From assembly GCA_030448225.1 (NCBI GenBank), contig JAUJNJ010000018.1, positions 1 to 56,634 on the forward strand: a stretch of DNA of 56,634 nt. Reading direction: 5' to 3'. Positions within the stretch are counted from its first letter, which is position 1. Each line of letters begins with the position of its first letter. The position numbers and the translations under genes are program-made. This DNA is from Phycisphaerae bacterium. Lineage in GTDB: Bacteria; Planctomycetota; Phycisphaerae; Tepidisphaerales; Tepidisphaeraceae. Under the pieces are notes generated by a model that saw nothing but the letters and a program-made list of their open reading frames with translations, was not told the origin of the DNA and ran no database searches. Positions 55,770 through 56,634 of the stretch are shown here, in pieces.

Positions 55770-56634
55770 CAGCGCGCCGACGCGACGGCGGGTTCGAGGT
55801 TGAGCTGCGCGGAGGTGCGGTCCGCGTCGCGCCGCACCTCGCGGTAGAGCGTGTCGCGTTCGACCGGCACCCGGCCCGCCTCGCGGACGAGGCGCTCGAT
55901 GTCGCTGACGTGCAGTTCCTGGTGGGTGGTGCCGTCGCCCTGGCGCTTGGTGATGTCGTACCAGACGACGGTGCCGTCGAGGTCATCGCAGCCCCAGTTG
56001 AGCGCGAGTTGCGAGAGGCCGATCCCCTGCATGATCCAGAACGCCTTGACGTGCGCGACGTTGTCGAGCATCAGGCGGGCGATCGCCAGCGTCTTGAGGT
56101 CCGTCAGCCCCGTCGGCCCCGGCAGGTGCCCGAGCTCGCTCTGTTCGGGGATGAACGAGAGGGGGATGACGCAGTTGAAGAAAGCCCCATCATTGCGGAT
56201 TTCGGATTGCGGGTTGCGGATTGAAGAGGAGGAGGAAGAGCCTTCGCTGCTACCCGGCTTGTCTTCCACTCCGAAATCCGCAATCCGCAATCCGCAATTC
56301 CCCAACGACTCGTCCTGCAACTCCCGCAACTTCATCAGATGCCCCACCCGCTCCTCGATCGTCTCGACGTGGCCGTAGAGCATCGTGGCGTTGGAGTAGA
56401 TGCCGAGGCCGTGGGCGGTGCGGTGGACGTCGAACCAGCGGTCGGCGCGGACCTTGCCCTTGAACACCTCGTCGTGGACGCGGTCGTCGAAGATCTCCGC
56501 CCCGCCGCCGGGCAGGCTGCCGAGGCCGGCGTCGCGCAGGGCCGTCAGCACGTCGCGCACGCTCGAGCGGCTGATGCGCGAGAAGTGCACGATCTCGATC
56601 GCGGTGAACGCCTTGATGTGCAGCCCCGGCGCGG
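55769..56634 (-). CDS. mqnE: Aminofutalosine synthase-like radical SAM enzyme with in-frame repeat insertion (5' end outside window)
   Basis: About 288 residues of the C-terminal part; the Cx3Cx2C cluster lies beyond the window. Segments APGLHIKAFTAIEIVHFSRI, LPGGGAEIFDDRVHDEVF, DVHRTAHGLGIYSNATMLYG and HVETIEERVGHLMKLRELQD match MqnE/MqnC-type enzymes of the futalosine menaquinone pathway, the first being MqnE-like. PLSFIPEQSELGHLPGPTGL, ARLMLDNVAHVKAFWIMQG and WGCDDLDGTVVWYDITKRQG complete the fold. Between RELQDE and FFNCVIPLSF the family normally has 3-4 residues (TGGF); here about 40 extra residues (NCGLRIADFG ... IRNPQSEIRN) are encoded by an inverted GCGGATT repeat at 56192-56302, keeping the frame open. 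The enzyme may tolerate it as a surface loop. Confidence 0.9.
   Translation of the reverse strand, partial: APGLHIKAFTAIEIVHFSRISRSSVRDVLTALRDAGLGSLPGGGAEIFDDRVHDEVFKGKVRADRWFDVHRTAHGLGIYSNATMLYGHVETIEERVGHLMKLRELQDESLGNCGLRIADFGVEDKPGSSEGSSSSSSIRNPQSEIRNDGAFFNCVIPLSFIPEQSELGHLPGPTGLTDLKTLAIARLMLDNVAHVKAFWIMQGIGLSQLALNWGCDDLDGTVVWYDITKRQGDGTTHQELHVSDIERLVREAGRVPVERDTLYREVRRDADRTSAQLNLEPAVASAR
56192..56302. repeat. Inverted GCGGATT array inside the mqnE coding sequence
   Basis: ATTGCGGATTTCGG (56192-56205) is the exact reverse complement of 56271-56284; further GCGGATTG/CAATCCGC units extend both arms to 56223 and 56302. The loop is a GAGGAGGAAGAG-type purine-rich stretch. It is translated as part of mqnE. 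Confidence 0.9.

Noticed and set aside
56192..56302. Intein or group II intron in mqnE
   Set aside because: Only about 40 codons, no splicing motifs, and the sequence is an inverted iterated repeat.

Overview
The window is high-GC DNA from an uncultured-type Planctomycetota bacterium, most likely class Phycisphaerae (Tepidisphaerales/Humisphaera-like); this assignment is inferred from gene content. The signs are three gene sets pairing a PSCyt1/DUF1549/DUF1553 cytochrome with a DUF1501 protein, an 'EPLEGRTLF' N-terminus on a large exported protein, two small membrane proteins ending in a CxxCGYDxRATPDRCPECG zinc ribbon, an Asp/Ser-rich sulfatase and DUF1080 secretome, and a futalosine-pathway gene. 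KdsB and two LptF/LptG-type permeases imply an outer membrane carrying KDO-type LPS.

Layout. 1-2 kb: ABC exporter (cut by the window edge) and an atypical LuxR-type response regulator. 2.7-22 kb: secreted carbohydrate-degradation block with three PSCyt1/DUF1501 pairs (2764-7516 +; 8131-13121 +, split by a DUF433/DUF5615 toxin-antitoxin pair; 15501-20192 -), a GH71/99-like glycosidase and a sulfatase. 22.4-30.4 kb: Gfo/Idh/MocA oxidoreductase, orphan ABC ATPase, cupin, DUF2059, double DUF1080 protein, VOC protein, DUF2726 protein and dienelactone hydrolase. 30.9-36 kb: Gly/Ser-rich lipoprotein, four-helix membrane protein, large exported repeat protein, zinc-ribbon membrane protein. 36-42.8 kb: ilvB, a SpoVG with an inserted zinc ribbon, ispE, ilvE and a sulfotransferase-like gene. 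42.9-50.8 kb: a broken six-hairpin-type protein, two LptF/G genes, a class I aminotransferase and two paired small membrane proteins. 50.9-56.6 kb: comF, kdsB, pyrG, a small membrane protein and mqnE (cut by the window edge).

Two genome-wide themes stand out. First, intergenic spaces repeatedly hold paired, inverted arrays of short iterated units (for example ACGAAGGC, ACACGGAG, CGCCAAGA, GGTCATTGG, GCGACGAA). The units differ from place to place but the architecture is the same; two are nested, several touch stop codons, and one sits in frame inside mqnE. Second, six genes carry a TAnnnT-like hexamer 6-8 nt before the start codon and lack a Shine-Dalgarno sequence, suggesting leaderless transcription, while other genes have strong GGAGG sites.

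Several genes (11.7-12.2, 16.2-16.6, 19.6-20.1, 34.7, 42.0-46.7 kb) are interrupted by clustered single-base frameshifts although the reading frames on either side remain perfectly coding. Sequencing or assembly indels are at least as likely as true decay. No tRNA, rRNA or CRISPR array was seen.
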